Below are positions 16,771-25,256 of a stretch of DNA of 42,605 nucleotides, piece after piece. Each line of letters opens with the position of its first letter. Within the stretch, counting starts at the first letter, position 1. The stretch is from NCBI GenBank assembly GCA_022793375.1, contig JAAWCS010000014.1:1-42605 (forward strand), in the 5' to 3' direction. The position numbers and the translations under genes are program-made. This stretch comes from Lachnospiraceae bacterium (GTDB lineage: Bacteria; Bacillota; Clostridia; Lachnospirales; Lachnospiraceae). Under the pieces are notes generated by a model, which made no database searches, was not told the origin of the DNA, and saw nothing but the letters and a program-made list of their open reading frames with translations.

Positions 16771-16862
16771 TGCCCGTGTTCTCAGGGGCATCCCGGGATA
16801 CCTTGCGGTATTTCCTCACTATTCGCCTGTGCCCCCAGGGCATCTCTTTGCAGTTCTGCTGC
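16771..16862 (-). repeat. Diverged copies of the double-hairpin leader repeat (5' of flotillin)
   Basis: Unit 1: TGCCC (16771-16775) with GGGCA (16786-16790), and ATACC (16798-16802) with GGTAT (16807-16811). A more degenerate unit 2 follows to 16862. Compared with the array at 42447-42605, both stems have changed on both sides while pairing is kept. The stem 2 loop keeps TGAGAA on the transcript strand. Confidence 0.65.
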
Positions 16863-16895
16863 CTTTTTAGTTTACATAATCTGTTTTCCGGGTTC

Positions 16896-16940
16896 AAAAA
16901 AAGACCTTTACCGCAACAACTCTGCTGCTATAAAAGTCTT
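16896..16940 (-). terminator. Riboswitch-associated intrinsic terminator
   Basis: On the minus strand AAGACTTTTATAGCAGC pairs with GTTGCGGTAAAGGTCTT (some G-U pairs) and is followed by seven U. Its 5' strand includes the 3' strand of the aptamer P1 helix, so aptamer and terminator are mutually exclusive. Confidence 0.85.
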
Positions 16941-17026
16941 GCCATCTCATCGATACGGATGTTTCCATCGTCCTGACGATCTCGATCCACTTTTTAGTTT
17001 TAATTGTGTTGGCTACTCCCTTTTAT
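16930..17026 (-). promoter_or_regulatory. Probable yybP-ykoY (Mn2+) riboswitch aptamer
   Basis: The transcript reads ATAAAAGGGAGTAGCC at the 5' side and GATGGCAAGACTTTTAT at the 3' side. P1 forms from ATAAAAG (17020-17026) with CTTTTAT (16930-16936), next to a GCC/GGC helix. The GGGAGTAG loop and GGCAAGAC segments are what I recall as conserved in the yybP-ykoY family. P1 overlaps the terminator stem, as expected for a transcriptional ON switch. The family normally controls Mn2+ exporters; here the next gene is flotillin. Assignment from motif reading only. Confidence 0.68.
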
Positions 17027-17033
17027 TGACTAT

Positions 17034-17062
17034 ACTTTAACATAGTTTGGTGATCTTGTCAA
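17034..17062 (-). promoter_or_regulatory. Promoter of the riboswitch-flotillin transcript
   Basis: TTGACA (17057-17062), 17-base spacer and TAAAGT (17034-17039), which places transcription start just before the aptamer. Confidence 0.75.
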
Positions 17063-17205
17063 TGATACCTCCGGCCTTTTTTCTTACGTTTTCCTTACAC
17101 CCCTTTGCCCGACTCTTCGCAAGCCCTTTCGCCCGGCTCTTCCGGGACAGAGAAAGCAGCGCCAGCCGCCTCCTGCTTTTTGCCCGGCCAGGCGCCGCCA
17201 GGGCA

Positions 17206-17254
17206 TAAAAAAACAAGGCAGGCTTTCCCATTTGAAAACCCACCCTGCCTTTTA
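17206..17254 (-). terminator. Terminator of the purine permease gene
   Basis: On the minus strand, AAGGCAGG and CCTGCCTT enclose an inner hairpin and are followed by a seven-base U-run. It lies 42 bases after the permease stop. Between here and the promoter at 17062 I see no credible gene. Confidence 0.88.
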
Positions 17255-17295
17255 GCAAATCAGGTGAAACAGACAAATACGGCTTGACGGCCGTT

Positions 17296-18606
17296 TTACG
17301 GCAGCGCGTACATCAGGATAAACAGCGCTGACAAAAGATAGATCAGCACCGGCACCTCTTTGTATTTGCCGCGGGCTGCTTTAATTACGGCATAGGAGAT
17401 AAAACCGAAGCCGATGCCGTCGGAAATGCTGTAGGCAAACGGCATCATGGCAATCGTTAAGAAGCAGGGGAGCGCTTCCTCAAAATCGCTCCAATTAACC
17501 TGCACGGCATTGTGGATCATGTAAACGCCGACAATAATCAGCGCCGGAGCCGTCGCCGCGCTCGGAATGATTCCGGCCACAGGCGCCAAAAGGATCGCCA
17601 GCAAGAACAAAAGGCCGGTCACCACAGAAGCCAGACCTGTACGGCCGCCCTCCTGGATTCCCGTAGAAGATTCTACAAATGTTGTAACCGTGGAGGTTCC
17701 CATCAAAGCGCCGAAAATCGTGCCCACCGCGTCGGCGATCAGCGCTTTGTCGCCGCCCGGCAGGTTGCCGTCCTTGTCAAGCATACCGGCATTGCCGGCC
17801 GTACCTAAGAGCGTTCCTACCGTATCAAACATATCGACAATCGCAAAACTGATGACCTGCGTAAACAGGACCAGAAAGCCCATACTCATCGTACCGGGAA
17901 TGTCCAGCTTGAAAGCAGTCAGGCTTAAGTTGCCGATGCCGCTCATGGTAAAGGAATCGGGAATCGTCGTAATTCCCATCGGGATGCCGATCACAGTCGT
18001 AATCAGGATGCCGATGAAGATCGCCGCCTTTACTTTATGGGCAATCAGAATCCCGGTAACCAGCAGGCCGATCAGCGCCAGCAGCGCCGTGCCGCTTATG
18101 ATATTGCCCATGTCGGTATAACTGCCGCCCTCCGGGCCAAAGCACTGGACAATGCCGGCGTTCAAAAGGCCGATAAACGCGATGAAAAGGCCGATGCCGG
18201 CGGAAATCGCGTTTTTCAGACAGGTGGGAATCGATTCAATAATTTTGCTTCGCAAAGGGGAAATGGTAATCAACAAAAACAACACACCGGAGATAAGGAC
18301 AATGCCCAGCCCTTGCTGCCAGGTATATCCTTTTCCTAAAACGATTGTGTAGGTAAAGAAAGCGTTCAGTCCCATGCCGGGAGCCTGGGCAAACGGCACG
18401 TTTGCGATAAAGGCCGTCAGCAGCGTACCGACAGCCGCCGACAGGCAGGTCGCCACCATGACTGCCGTGAAGTCCATTCCCGCGCCCTCTAAGTAGGTGG
18501 GATTTACAAAGATAATATATGCCATTGCAAAAAAGGTCGTAATGCCGGCAAGTACCTCTGTTTTTACGGTTGTGTTGTTTTCCTTCAGTTTGAAAAATTT
18601 CTCCAT
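17296..18606 (-). CDS. pbuG: Guanine/hypoxanthine permease, AzgA/NCS2 family (PbuG-like)
   Basis: A 436-residue membrane protein with 12-14 hydrophobic segments of the nucleobase:cation symporter 2 AzgA subfamily. Typical segments are ITTFFAMAYIIFVNPTYL at the N-terminus, NVPFAQAPGMGLNAFFTYT, FVDMFDTVGTLLGTAG-like IVDMFDTVGTLLGTA, and the substrate-site GTSTVTTFVESSTGI. It imports guanine and/or hypoxanthine with protons. The ATG at 18604-18606 follows AAGGAGG by 4 bases; the longer open frame runs through the riboswitch terminator and is not real. The upstream guanine riboswitch with C at the specificity position supports a guanine-type substrate. Confidence 0.92.
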   Translation of the reverse strand: MEKFFKLKENNTTVKTEVLAGITTFFAMAYIIFVNPTYLEGAGMDFTAVMVATCLSAAVGTLLTAFIANVPFAQAPGMGLNAFFTYTIVLGKGYTWQQGLGIVLISGVLFLLITISPLRSKIIESIPTCLKNAISAGIGLFIAFIGLLNAGIVQCFGPEGGSYTDMGNIISGTALLALIGLLVTGILIAHKVKAAIFIGILITTVIGIPMGITTIPDSFTMSGIGNLSLTAFKLDIPGTMSMGFLVLFTQVISFAIVDMFDTVGTLLGTAGNAGMLDKDGNLPGGDKALIADAVGTIFGALMGTSTVTTFVESSTGIQEGGRTGLASVVTGLLFLLAILLAPVAGIIPSAATAPALIIVGVYMIHNAVQVNWSDFEEALPCFLTIAMMPFAYSISDGIGFGFISYAVIKAARGKYKEVPVLIYLLSALFILMYALP

Positions 18607-18664
18607 TTTTCCTCCTTGCTGGGTTTGTCCAATGGTCCGTATCCTCCGCCTGCCGCTCCTGCAC

Positions 18665-18692
18665 GAAAAAAGCCGGGGTGGGTTCCCCGGCC
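18665..18692 (-). terminator. Guanine riboswitch terminator
   Basis: GCCGGGG and CCCCGGC form the stem, followed by TTTTTT on the minus strand. It lies between the aptamer and the permease start, so it acts as the OFF hairpin when guanine is bound. Confidence 0.88.
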
Positions 18693-18737
18693 GAAAATTG
18701 CAGTCCACAAACACAGCCCCACAGGCTGTGCTTATGT

Positions 18738-18809
18738 CTTTCAATAGTCTGGTGAATAACGGACACCGGGTAGAAACAGCAGGCCCATATCGCCTGCCCT
18801 ATATTGAAA
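18738..18809 (-). promoter_or_regulatory. Guanine (purine) riboswitch aptamer
   Basis: P1 is TTTCAATA/TATTGAAA and P2 is GCAGGC/GCCTGC. The core reads GATATGG ... TTTCTACC ... GACTAT, matching the purine riboswitch consensus. The C in GACTAT is the base that pairs with the ligand, which indicates guanine rather than adenine. Promoter candidate TTGCAT-N17-TATTCT at 18821-18849. Confidence 0.93.
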
Positions 18810-18820
18810 AACTGTTTATT

Positions 18821-18849
18821 AGAATATCATAAATTTTTTATAAATGCAA
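18821..18849 (-). promoter_or_regulatory. Promoter of the guanine riboswitch-permease unit
   Basis: TTGCAT (18844-18849), 17-base spacer and TATTCT (18821-18826), about 11 bases before the aptamer. Confidence 0.6.
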
Positions 18850-18904
18850 GATAAAAAAAGGATAAAACATCTGTCAGATTTTCCCATTTTGCCGACAATT
18901 TGAT

Positions 18905-18937
18905 CAAAAAAACAGGCAGAGACCATTGTCTCTGCCT
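18905..18937 (-). terminator. Terminator of rny
   Basis: A 9-bp perfect stem GGCAGAGAC/GTCTCTGCC with a 4-base loop is followed by TGTTTTTTT on the minus strand, 19 bases after the rny stop. Confidence 0.92.
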
Positions 18938-18955
18938 TGAACGGTTTGTATGCGC

Positions 18956-20509
18956 CTATTTCGCGAAATCGGTCACCCGCGATTCCCGGATTACGTTTAC
19001 CTTGATCTGCCCCGGGTATTCCAGTTCTTCTTCGATTTGTTTGGAAATGTTTCTTGCCAATAAAACCATATCGTCGTCGCTGACCTGCTCCGGCACGACC
19101 ATCACGCGCACTTCACGGCCGGCCTGAATCGCAAAGGACTTGTCTACTCCCTTATGCGCATTGGCAATGTCCTCCAGCTGTTTGAGCCGGTTCGTATAGG
19201 CTTCCAGCGTTTCTCTGCGTGCGCCGGGACGGGCCGCCGAAATCGTGTCGGCCGCCTGCACAATGCAGGCAATCAGGGTCTCCGGTTCCACGTCGCCATG
19301 ATGGGATTCCACCGCGTTGATTACAATCGCGGATTCTTTGTACTTACGGCACAGCGCCGCGCCCAGCTGAATATGGGAACCCTCCTGCTCATAGTCTACC
19401 GATTTGCCGATATCGTGAAGCAGTCCGGCACGCTTGGCCACGCGCACATCCAGGCCCAGTTCCGCTGCCAGCAGGCCCGACAAAATCGAAACCTCAATGG
19501 AATGACGCAGCGCGTTCTGCCCGTAACTGGTGCGGAAACGCATACGTCCCAAAAGCCTTACCAGCTCCGGATGAATCCCGTGGATTCCCACCTCCATGGT
19601 AGCGGACTCGCCTTCTTCACGGATCAGCGTCTCCACTTCACGCTTGGCCTTCTCTACCATCTCCTCAATCCGGGCAGGATGGATCCGGCCGTCTACAATC
19701 AATTTTTCCAACGCAATGCGGGCAATCTCACGGCGAATCGGATCAAAACCCGAGAGAATAACCGCCTCCGGCGTATCGTCGATAATCAAATCCACGCCTG
19801 TCAGCGTCTCTAATGTACGAATATTGCGCCCTTCACGGCCAATGATACGCCCCTTCATCTCGTCGCTGGGCAGGTTCACCACGGAAATCGTCGATTCGGT
19901 CACATGATCCGCCGCGCATTTCTGAATGGCGGTGACCACGTATTCCCTGGCCCGCTTACCGGCTTCTTCCTTAGCCTGCATCTCCAACTCTTTAATCATC
20001 CGGGCCGTGTCGTGTTTGACATCATCCTCGACCGATTTCAGAAGATATTCTTTCGCCTGTTCGGAGGTGAGTCCGGAAATACGTTCCAGTTCCTGCAATT
20101 CCTTCTGGTAAAGATCTTCTGTCTCGCGCTTTCTCGCCGTCAATGCTTCTTCTTTCGATGCTAAACTTGCTTCTTTCTTTTCCAGAGCCTCCGATTTCTT
20201 GTCCAGGTTTTCCTCCCGGTTCATCACGCGGCGTTCCATCCGCTGAATCTCGGCTCTTCTCTCTTTGGCCTCTCTCTCGGCTTCGTTTTTCGTCCGCAAG
20301 GACTCTTCCTTCGCTTCTAAGAGGGCCTCCCTTTTTTTCGTCTCTGCTACCTTCAATGCTTCGTCTATAATTTCCCTGGACTTTTCTTCGGCTGTTCCGA
20401 TCTTGCTTTCGTAAACTTTCTTACGATACGAAATCGCCGCAAACCAGGTGATAGCGATACATACTGCTAAAACAACCACAAATATGATCACATAGATTGG
20501 GTCTGGCAC
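18956..20509 (-). CDS. rny: Ribonuclease Y
   Basis: A 517-residue membrane-anchored endoribonuclease that starts mRNA decay in Firmicutes. Domains in order: an N-terminal transmembrane helix ([19 protein letters not shown], about residues 7-25), a long Glu/Lys/Arg-rich coiled coil (30-200), a KH domain with [15 protein letters not shown] (around 225), and an HD domain with [10 protein letters not shown] (metal-binding His-Asp near 365) and [11 protein letters not shown]. The usual length is 515-520. The start is GTG at 20507-20509, preceded by AAGGAGG at 7 bases. It has its own promoter and terminator, so it is monocistronic. Confidence 0.97.
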   Translation of the reverse strand: MPDPIYVIIFVVVLAVCIAITWFAAISYRKKVYESKIGTAEEKSREIIDEALKVAETKKREALLEAKEESLRTKNEAEREAKERRAEIQRMERRVMNREENLDKKSEALEKKEASLASKEEALTARKRETEDLYQKELQELERISGLTSEQAKEYLLKSVEDDVKHDTARMIKELEMQAKEEAGKRAREYVVTAIQKCAADHVTESTISVVNLPSDEMKGRIIGREGRNIRTLETLTGVDLIIDDTPEAVILSGFDPIRREIARIALEKLIVDGRIHPARIEEMVEKAKREVETLIREEGESATMEVGIHGIHPELVRLLGRMRFRTSYGQNALRHSIEVSILSGLLAAELGLDVRVAKRAGLLHDIGKSVDYEQEGSHIQLGAALCRKYKESAIVINAVESHHGDVEPETLIACIVQAADTISAARPGARRETLEAYTNRLKQLEDIANAHKGVDKSFAIQAGREVRVMVVPEQVSDDDMVLLARNISKQIEEELEYPGQIKVNVIRESRVTDFAK

Positions 20510-20556
20510 AGGAGCACCTCCTTATTTAGTTTTCATTGTACAAATACAATATATAA

Positions 20557-20585
20557 ATTTTATACTCATTTAGGGAAAATGTCAA
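20557..20585 (-). promoter_or_regulatory. Promoter of rny
   Basis: TTGACA (20580-20585), 17-base spacer and TAAAAT (20557-20562), 47 bases before the GTG start. Confidence 0.85.
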
Positions 20586-20635
20586 GCATTTTGGAACAAA
20601 AGAAGCGGCGGATTTCAACACGGAGGAATCCTCCG

Positions 20636-20675
20636 AAAATAAAGAGCTCCCCCGCGTTGTACGGGAAAGCTCTTT
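20636..20675 (-). terminator. Terminator of the EF-G-like gene
   Basis: AAAGAGCTTTCCCG pairs with a CGGGGGAGCTCTTT-like strand, followed by ATTTT on the minus strand. It lies 63 bases after the stop. A perfect palindrome CGGAGGA-TTCCTCCG follows at about 20623-20637. Confidence 0.75.
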
Positions 20676-20738
20676 GTGTCTTATCGGTTTGAGCGTCCGG
20701 CCGGAAAATTTCTTTTCCCGGGATCGGCCCGGGAAGGC

Positions 20739-22820
20739 TTACTCTTCGTCCGCCTTGCTGGCTGCCACGATCTTGGCCTGTACGTCCGAAGGCGCCTGCT
20801 CATAGCGGGTAAACTCGTATTCGTAGTCGCCCGCACCGCCGGTCATCGAGCGCAGATCGGTGCCGTAGCCGTAAATCTCCGACATCGGGATTTCGGCCGT
20901 GACGGTCTGCTTGCCGGCCGCGATGTGGTCCATGCCCATGACGCGGCCGCGGCGCTTGTTCATGTCGCCCATAACGTCGCCGGCAAAAGCGTTGGGAACG
21001 GTTACCTTCATCGTGGCAATCGGCTCTAAGAGCACCGGGGAAGCGTCCATGACGCCGGCCTTGAAAGCGTTGATCGTCGCCGTCTTAAAGGCCATTTCCG
21101 AGGAATCCACCGGGTGATATTTGCCGTCGATCAGCGTACCCTTGACGCCGACGACCGGATAGCCGGCCAGCGGGCCCTTGAGCACGGATTCGGCCAGGCC
21201 TTTTTCGACGGCCGGGAAATAGTTCTTGGGCACGGAACCGCCGACGACACGCTCGGCAAATTCGTAGGGTTTTTCAAGGTCGCCGGAGGGCTCGAATTCC
21301 ATCACGACGACGCCGTACTGGCCATGGCCGCCGGACTGTTTCTTATGGGTGCCGGTGACGGTGGTTTTCTTGCGGATCGTCTCGCGGAAAGCGATCTTGG
21401 GCTTGCTGAGGGTTACTTCTACTTTATAGCGGGCCGACAGCTTGCTGACGATGATATCCAGCTGCTGGTCGCCGATGCCGTAGAGAAGGGACTGGCGGTT
21501 TTCGCTGTCCTGCACCACCTTGACCGTCAAATCTTCGTCCATCAGCTTGCCCATGGCGACGGCGATCTTGTCCTCGTCGCCTTTGTTGTTGGCCTTGTAC
21601 CGCATGTAGGTGTAGGGCTTGGAAATCGCGGGCGGGTCAAAAACCATGGTCGCGCCTTTCTGGGCGATGGTGTCGCCGGTGCCGATGTTGTTGATCTTCG
21701 TTACGGCGCCCAAGTCGCCGGCATGGAGTTCCTTGACCTCGATAGCCTCTTTGCCGCGCAGGATATAAAGCTTGGCCAGCTTTTCCTCGCTCTCACGGTT
21801 GACGTTGTAGATCATGGAGTCGGCTTTTAATACGCCGGTGACCACCTTGATAAAGGAGTATTTGCCGATAAAGGGGTCTACCATGGTTTTCCATACCTTG
21901 GCGCTCATGTGCTTGCTCTCGTCGCATTCGAGGAACGCGATTTCGCTGTTGCCGGACTCGCGGCCGTATACCTTGCGCTTGGCCGGAGAAGCGAAATATT
22001 TGAGAATAACCTGCATCAGCATCTTGGTGCCCTGGTTGTTGACGCCGGCGCCCATCAGCACGGGGATAATCGCGCGGTCCTGTACATGGGTGCGCAGGGA
22101 CGAGGATACTTCTTCATAGGTGAATTCTTCGCCGCTGAAGTATTTGTCCATCAGATCTTCGCTGGTTTCGGCTACGGCTTCTACGAGCGATTCACGGGCG
22201 GTCGAGAGCTGTTTCTCGAGGTACTCGGGAATGTCGCATTCGGTATATTCGCTGCCGGTCGTGAAACGGCGGCCTTTCATCTTGACGACGTTTACAAAGC
22301 CGACAAATTTTTCGTTTTCACGGATCGGAATATGGAAGGGGGCGATCTTACGGCCGTACTTCTCGTTCAGCTGAAGGCTTATTTTGCGGAAGGAGGCGTT
22401 GTCGTCGTCCATACCGGTGACAAAAATAACGGTGGGCAGTTCGTATTTTTCGCAGTATTCCATGGCGCGTTCGGTGCCCGCTTCGACGCCGGCCTTGCCG
22501 TTGACTACGATCACGGCGGAATCGGCTACGCTGAGGGCCTCTTCTACTTCGCCCACGAAATCGAGGTAGCCGGGGGTGTCGATGAAGTTGATCTTGACGC
22601 CCTCAAAATCGACCGGGACTACGGTCGTGCTGATGGAGAACTGTCTCTTGGCTTCTTCCTTATCGAAATCGCTGATGGTGTTGCCATCGGCTACTTTTCC
22701 CATACGGCTGGTCACGCCGGCCTGGAAGGCGAGCGCTTCTACCAATGTCGTTTTTCCGGCTCCGCCGTGGCCGAGTACAACGACATTACGGATTTTATCT
22801 GTCTCATAAACCTGTTGCAT
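20739..22820 (-). CDS. Elongation factor G-like translational GTPase (EF-G paralogue, FusA2 type)
   Basis: A 693-residue protein colinear with EF-G: GTP-binding domain (1-270), beta-barrel domain II, then domains III, IV (GTHKKQSGGHGQYGVV) and V (MGDMNKRRGRVMGM). The P-loop GHGGAGKTT (18-26) is intact. DTPGYLDF (81-88) has Tyr85 in place of the near-universal His of DTPGH. The usual NKMD motif reads TGMD (135-138), losing the guanine-contacting Asn and Lys. These changes are typical of the second EF-G-like family in bacteria rather than canonical FusA, so it is probably not the main translocase. The ATG at 22818-22820 follows AAGGGAGG by about 9 bases. No ribosomal protein genes are adjacent, which also argues against the str-operon FusA. 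Confidence 0.88.
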   Translation of the reverse strand: MQQVYETDKIRNVVVLGHGGAGKTTLVEALAFQAGVTSRMGKVADGNTISDFDKEEAKRQFSISTTVVPVDFEGVKINFIDTPGYLDFVGEVEEALSVADSAVIVVNGKAGVEAGTERAMEYCEKYELPTVIFVTGMDDDNASFRKISLQLNEKYGRKIAPFHIPIRENEKFVGFVNVVKMKGRRFTTGSEYTECDIPEYLEKQLSTARESLVEAVAETSEDLMDKYFSGEEFTYEEVSSSLRTHVQDRAIIPVLMGAGVNNQGTKMLMQVILKYFASPAKRKVYGRESGNSEIAFLECDESKHMSAKVWKTMVDPFIGKYSFIKVVTGVLKADSMIYNVNRESEEKLAKLYILRGKEAIEVKELHAGDLGAVTKINNIGTGDTIAQKGATMVFDPPAISKPYTYMRYKANNKGDEDKIAVAMGKLMDEDLTVKVVQDSENRQSLLYGIGDQQLDIIVSKLSARYKVEVTLSKPKIAFRETIRKKTTVTGTHKKQSGGHGQYGVVVMEFEPSGDLEKPYEFAERVVGGSVPKNYFPAVEKGLAESVLKGPLAGYPVVGVKGTLIDGKYHPVDSSEMAFKTATINAFKAGVMDASPVLLEPIATMKVTVPNAFAGDVMGDMNKRRGRVMGMDHIAAGKQTVTAEIPMSEIYGYGTDLRSMTGGAGDYEYEFTRYEQAPSDVQAKIVAASKADEE

Positions 22821-22891
22821 AAAACATATCCTCCCTTGAGATGTAATGTATGAAAATCCCTTTTTTTGGCCGGGAATCCTCACATGGTTAT

Positions 22892-22920
22892 ATTGTACTA
22901 AAAAATCGCGGCAATGGCAA
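22892..22920 (-). promoter_or_regulatory. Promoter of the EF-G-like gene
   Basis: TTGCCA (22915-22920), 17-base spacer and TACAAT (22892-22897). It is divergent from the aroF promoter 46 bases away; a perfect palindrome CGCTTTAAAGCG lies between them (about 22946-22957). Confidence 0.75.
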
Positions 22921-22966
22921 GCGATTTATAAAAATCGTCGAATCCTCGCTTTAAAGCGCTAAATTG

Positions 22967-22995
22967 TTGACTTTGGCCCGATTTCGCGGTACACT
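22967..22995 (+). promoter_or_regulatory. Promoter of aroF-tyrA
   Basis: TTGACT (22967-22972), 17-base spacer and TACACT (22990-22995). The ~110-base leader has two GC-rich hairpins, including GCCCG-N6-CGGGC just ahead of the ribosome binding site. No T-box or leader peptide was recognised. Confidence 0.75.
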
Positions 22996-23113
22996 GATGG
23001 CTGCAGCACAGACGGCCCGGACGTTTTTTCGGCCGCCGTGGCGCATGGGTTTCAGCATTGTGGCTATGTGCCCGCAAATACGGGCGTATCGAAAAGAAGA
23101 GGACAAACGGATT

Positions 23114-24127
23114 ATGATTATTATTATGAAGCACGGTGCTTCCCAGGACAATGTGGAAGCGGTTGTAAAGGCGATTACCGCCAAGGGACTGCAGGCCCAT
23201 CTGTCGCAGGGCGATCAGGTGACGATCATCGGCGCGGTCGGCGACAAGACGCGGCTGATGCATGACAATCTGGAGCTGATCCCCGGGGTGGACAAAATCC
23301 TTTCGGTGACCGAGACGTATAAGCTGGCAAATAAAAAGTTCCATCCGCAGGATTCCACGATCCGGGTCGGCGATACGCCGATCGGGCCCGGGCATCTGGC
23401 CGTGATGGCCGGCCCCTGCGCGATCGAGGACGAAGAAATGATTATGGAGACGGCGCAGGCGGTTAAGGCGGCGGGCGCTTCTTTCCTGCGCGGCGGGGCC
23501 TACAAGCCGCGTACTTCGCCGTATGCGTTCCAGGGGCTGGAGGAGGAAGGGCTTCGCTATATCCGCAGGGCCGGAGATGCGACCGGTCTCAAGGTTGTCT
23601 GCGAGGTCACGAGCCTGCGGGCACTGGAAACGGCGGTGCGCTATGTGGACATGCTGCAGGTCGGGGCCCGCAACATGCAGAATTTTGAATTATTAAAGGA
23701 AATCGGCCGTTCGCGGATCCCGGTGCTCTTAAAGAGGGGACTTTCGGCTACGATTGACGAATGGCTAAACGCGGCCGAGTATATTATCGCGGAGGGCAGC
23801 CCTGACGTCGTCCTCTGTGAACGGGGAATCCGCACGTTTGAGAAGGCGACGCGCAACACGCTGGATTTGAGCGCGGTGCCGGTAATCCGTCAGAAAAGCC
23901 ATCTGCCGGTGATTGTGGACCCCAGCCATGCGACCGGCGTGCGGGATTATATCGGGCCGATGGCCAAGGCTTCGATTGCCGCCGGGGCGGACGGTTTGAT
24001 GGTCGAGGTGCACCCCTGCCCGTCCTGTGCCTTGTCGGACGGACCGCAGTCTCTGACGTTTGAACAGTTTGACGCGCTGTGCGGAGAGCTGCGGCCCTAT
24101 GCGGCGCTGGCAGGGAGGGCCTTTTGA
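23114..24127 (+). CDS. aroF: 3-deoxy-7-phosphoheptulonate (DAHP) synthase, type I-beta
   Basis: A 337-residue first enzyme of the shikimate pathway, condensing phosphoenolpyruvate with erythrose-4-phosphate. Residues 1-70 form the ferredoxin-like N-terminal regulatory domain seen in the short AroF/Thermotoga class, which is known to mediate feedback by tyrosine or phenylalanine. The barrel follows: [70 protein letters not shown] and [13 protein letters not shown], with metal-binding Cys, His, Glu and Asp. The ATG at 23114 is in the family position, with AGAGGA about 10 bases upstream. The longer open frame overlaps the promoter. The stop overlaps the tyrA start by one base. Confidence 0.95.
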   Translation: MIIIMKHGASQDNVEAVVKAITAKGLQAHLSQGDQVTIIGAVGDKTRLMHDNLELIPGVDKILSVTETYKLANKKFHPQDSTIRVGDTPIGPGHLAVMAGPCAIEDEEMIMETAQAVKAAGASFLRGGAYKPRTSPYAFQGLEEEGLRYIRRAGDATGLKVVCEVTSLRALETAVRYVDMLQVGARNMQNFELLKEIGRSRIPVLLKRGLSATIDEWLNAAEYIIAEGSPDVVLCERGIRTFEKATRNTLDLSAVPVIRQKSHLPVIVDPSHATGVRDYIGPMAKASIAAGADGLMVEVHPCPSCALSDGPQSLTFEQFDALCGELRPYAALAGRAF

Positions 24128-25239
24128 TGACGGAGAAAAACGAGAAGCTGTGCGTTGCTTTTATCGGATTTGGCCTGATCGGCGGTTCGATTGCCAAGGG
24201 GTTTCGGCGTCAGCAGCGGCCGATGCAGATTTATGCGTATGCCCGGCGCCGGGAGGTTTTGGAGCAGGCGCGGCAGGAGGGGGTCGTGGATGAAATCCTT
24301 GATTCGGCTAAGGACCGGCGGCTGTGCGAATGCGATTACATTTTCCTCTGTACGCCGGTGGCGGATGCCATCCGTTATATGGCGGATCTCAAGACTTTGA
24401 TGAAACCAGGATGTATCCTTACCGATGTCGGCAGTACCAAGGCAGAGATCCATCGGGCGGCGGAAACGCTGGGTCTTGAGGATTGTTTTATCGGCGGACA
24501 CCCGATGGCCGGCTCGGAAAAAAGCGGCTATGCCTACGCGTCCGACCATCTGGTGGAGAACGCGTATTATGTGCTGACGCCGGCGGCGAAGGTGCCGGCT
24601 AAGTCAGTGAAGCATTTTCAGGAGCTGATCGGCGGCCTCGGCGCGATCGTGCTGGCGCTGGATTACGAGCGGCACGACTATGTGGTGGCGGCGATCAGCC
24701 ATCTGCCGCATTTGATTGCTTCTTCCCTGGTAAATCTGGTGCGGGACTGCGACGATGAACTGCATACGATGAAAACGGTAGCGGCAGGGGGCTTTAAAGA
24801 TATTACGCGCATCGCTTCTTCTTCGCCGGTTATGTGGCAGCAGATTTGCTTAACCAACGGCCGTCATATCGAGAGCGTCTTAGGCGACTATATCGCGTCG
24901 CTGAATGAGACGCTGGCTTTTGTGCGGGAGGGAAACGGAGATCGCCTGTACCGGTTTTTTGACGGGGCGAGAGAGTTTCGCGATTCGATCCCCAGCGCTT
25001 CGATGGGCCCGTTAAAAAAGGATTTTTCGATTTATTGCGATATTGTAGACGAATCGGGGGCCATCGCCACGATTGCCACGATCCTTGCGTCGCATCAGAT
25101 CAATATTAAGAACATCGGCATTCTTCACAACCGGGAATTTGAAGAAGGGGTGCTGAAGGTGGATTTCTACGATCAGGAGTCGGCCGACCAGGCGGCGGCC
25201 TGGCTGGCAAAGTTCCAGTACCGGCTGTTTAAGCGCTAG
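24127..25239 (+). CDS. tyrA: Prephenate dehydrogenase with C-terminal ACT domain
   Basis: A 370-residue enzyme that oxidatively decarboxylates prephenate to 4-hydroxyphenylpyruvate for tyrosine synthesis. The N-terminal Rossmann motif FIGFGLIGGSIAKGF binds NAD(P)+. Catalytic-region segments TDVGSTK, GGHPMAGSEKSG and the helical ISHLPHLIASSLVN are all present. Residues ~298-370 (YCDIVDESGAIATIATILAS onward) form an ACT domain, the usual allosteric site for tyrosine. The ATG at 24127-24129 overlaps the aroF stop (TGATG), and GGGAGGG lies 7 bases upstream, so the two are translationally coupled. No other aromatic pathway genes are adjacent on this strand. Confidence 0.95.
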   Translation: MTEKNEKLCVAFIGFGLIGGSIAKGFRRQQRPMQIYAYARRREVLEQARQEGVVDEILDSAKDRRLCECDYIFLCTPVADAIRYMADLKTLMKPGCILTDVGSTKAEIHRAAETLGLEDCFIGGHPMAGSEKSGYAYASDHLVENAYYVLTPAAKVPAKSVKHFQELIGGLGAIVLALDYERHDYVVAAISHLPHLIASSLVNLVRDCDDELHTMKTVAAGGFKDITRIASSSPVMWQQICLTNGRHIESVLGDYIASLNETLAFVREGNGDRLYRFFDGAREFRDSIPSASMGPLKKDFSIYCDIVDESGAIATIATILASHQINIKNIGILHNREFEEGVLKVDFYDQESADQAAAWLAKFQYRLFKR

Positions 25240-25256
25240 CGAAACTTTGCAGGATA

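Noticed and set aside
17037..17276. 79-codon minus-strand open frame rich in Arg/Lys/Ala
   Set aside because: It spans the permease terminator and the flotillin leader promoter, has no ribosome binding site, and its composition is that of GC-rich noncoding DNA.
22946..22957. Palindrome CGCTTTAAAGCG between the EF-G-like gene and aroF as a specific operator
   Set aside because: It lies between two divergent promoters and could bind a regulator, but a 12-bp palindrome of this composition is weak evidence alone.
22898..23395. 165-codon minus-strand frame across the aroF start
   Set aside because: It is antisense to aroF and to both divergent promoters; a shadow of a GC-rich coding region.
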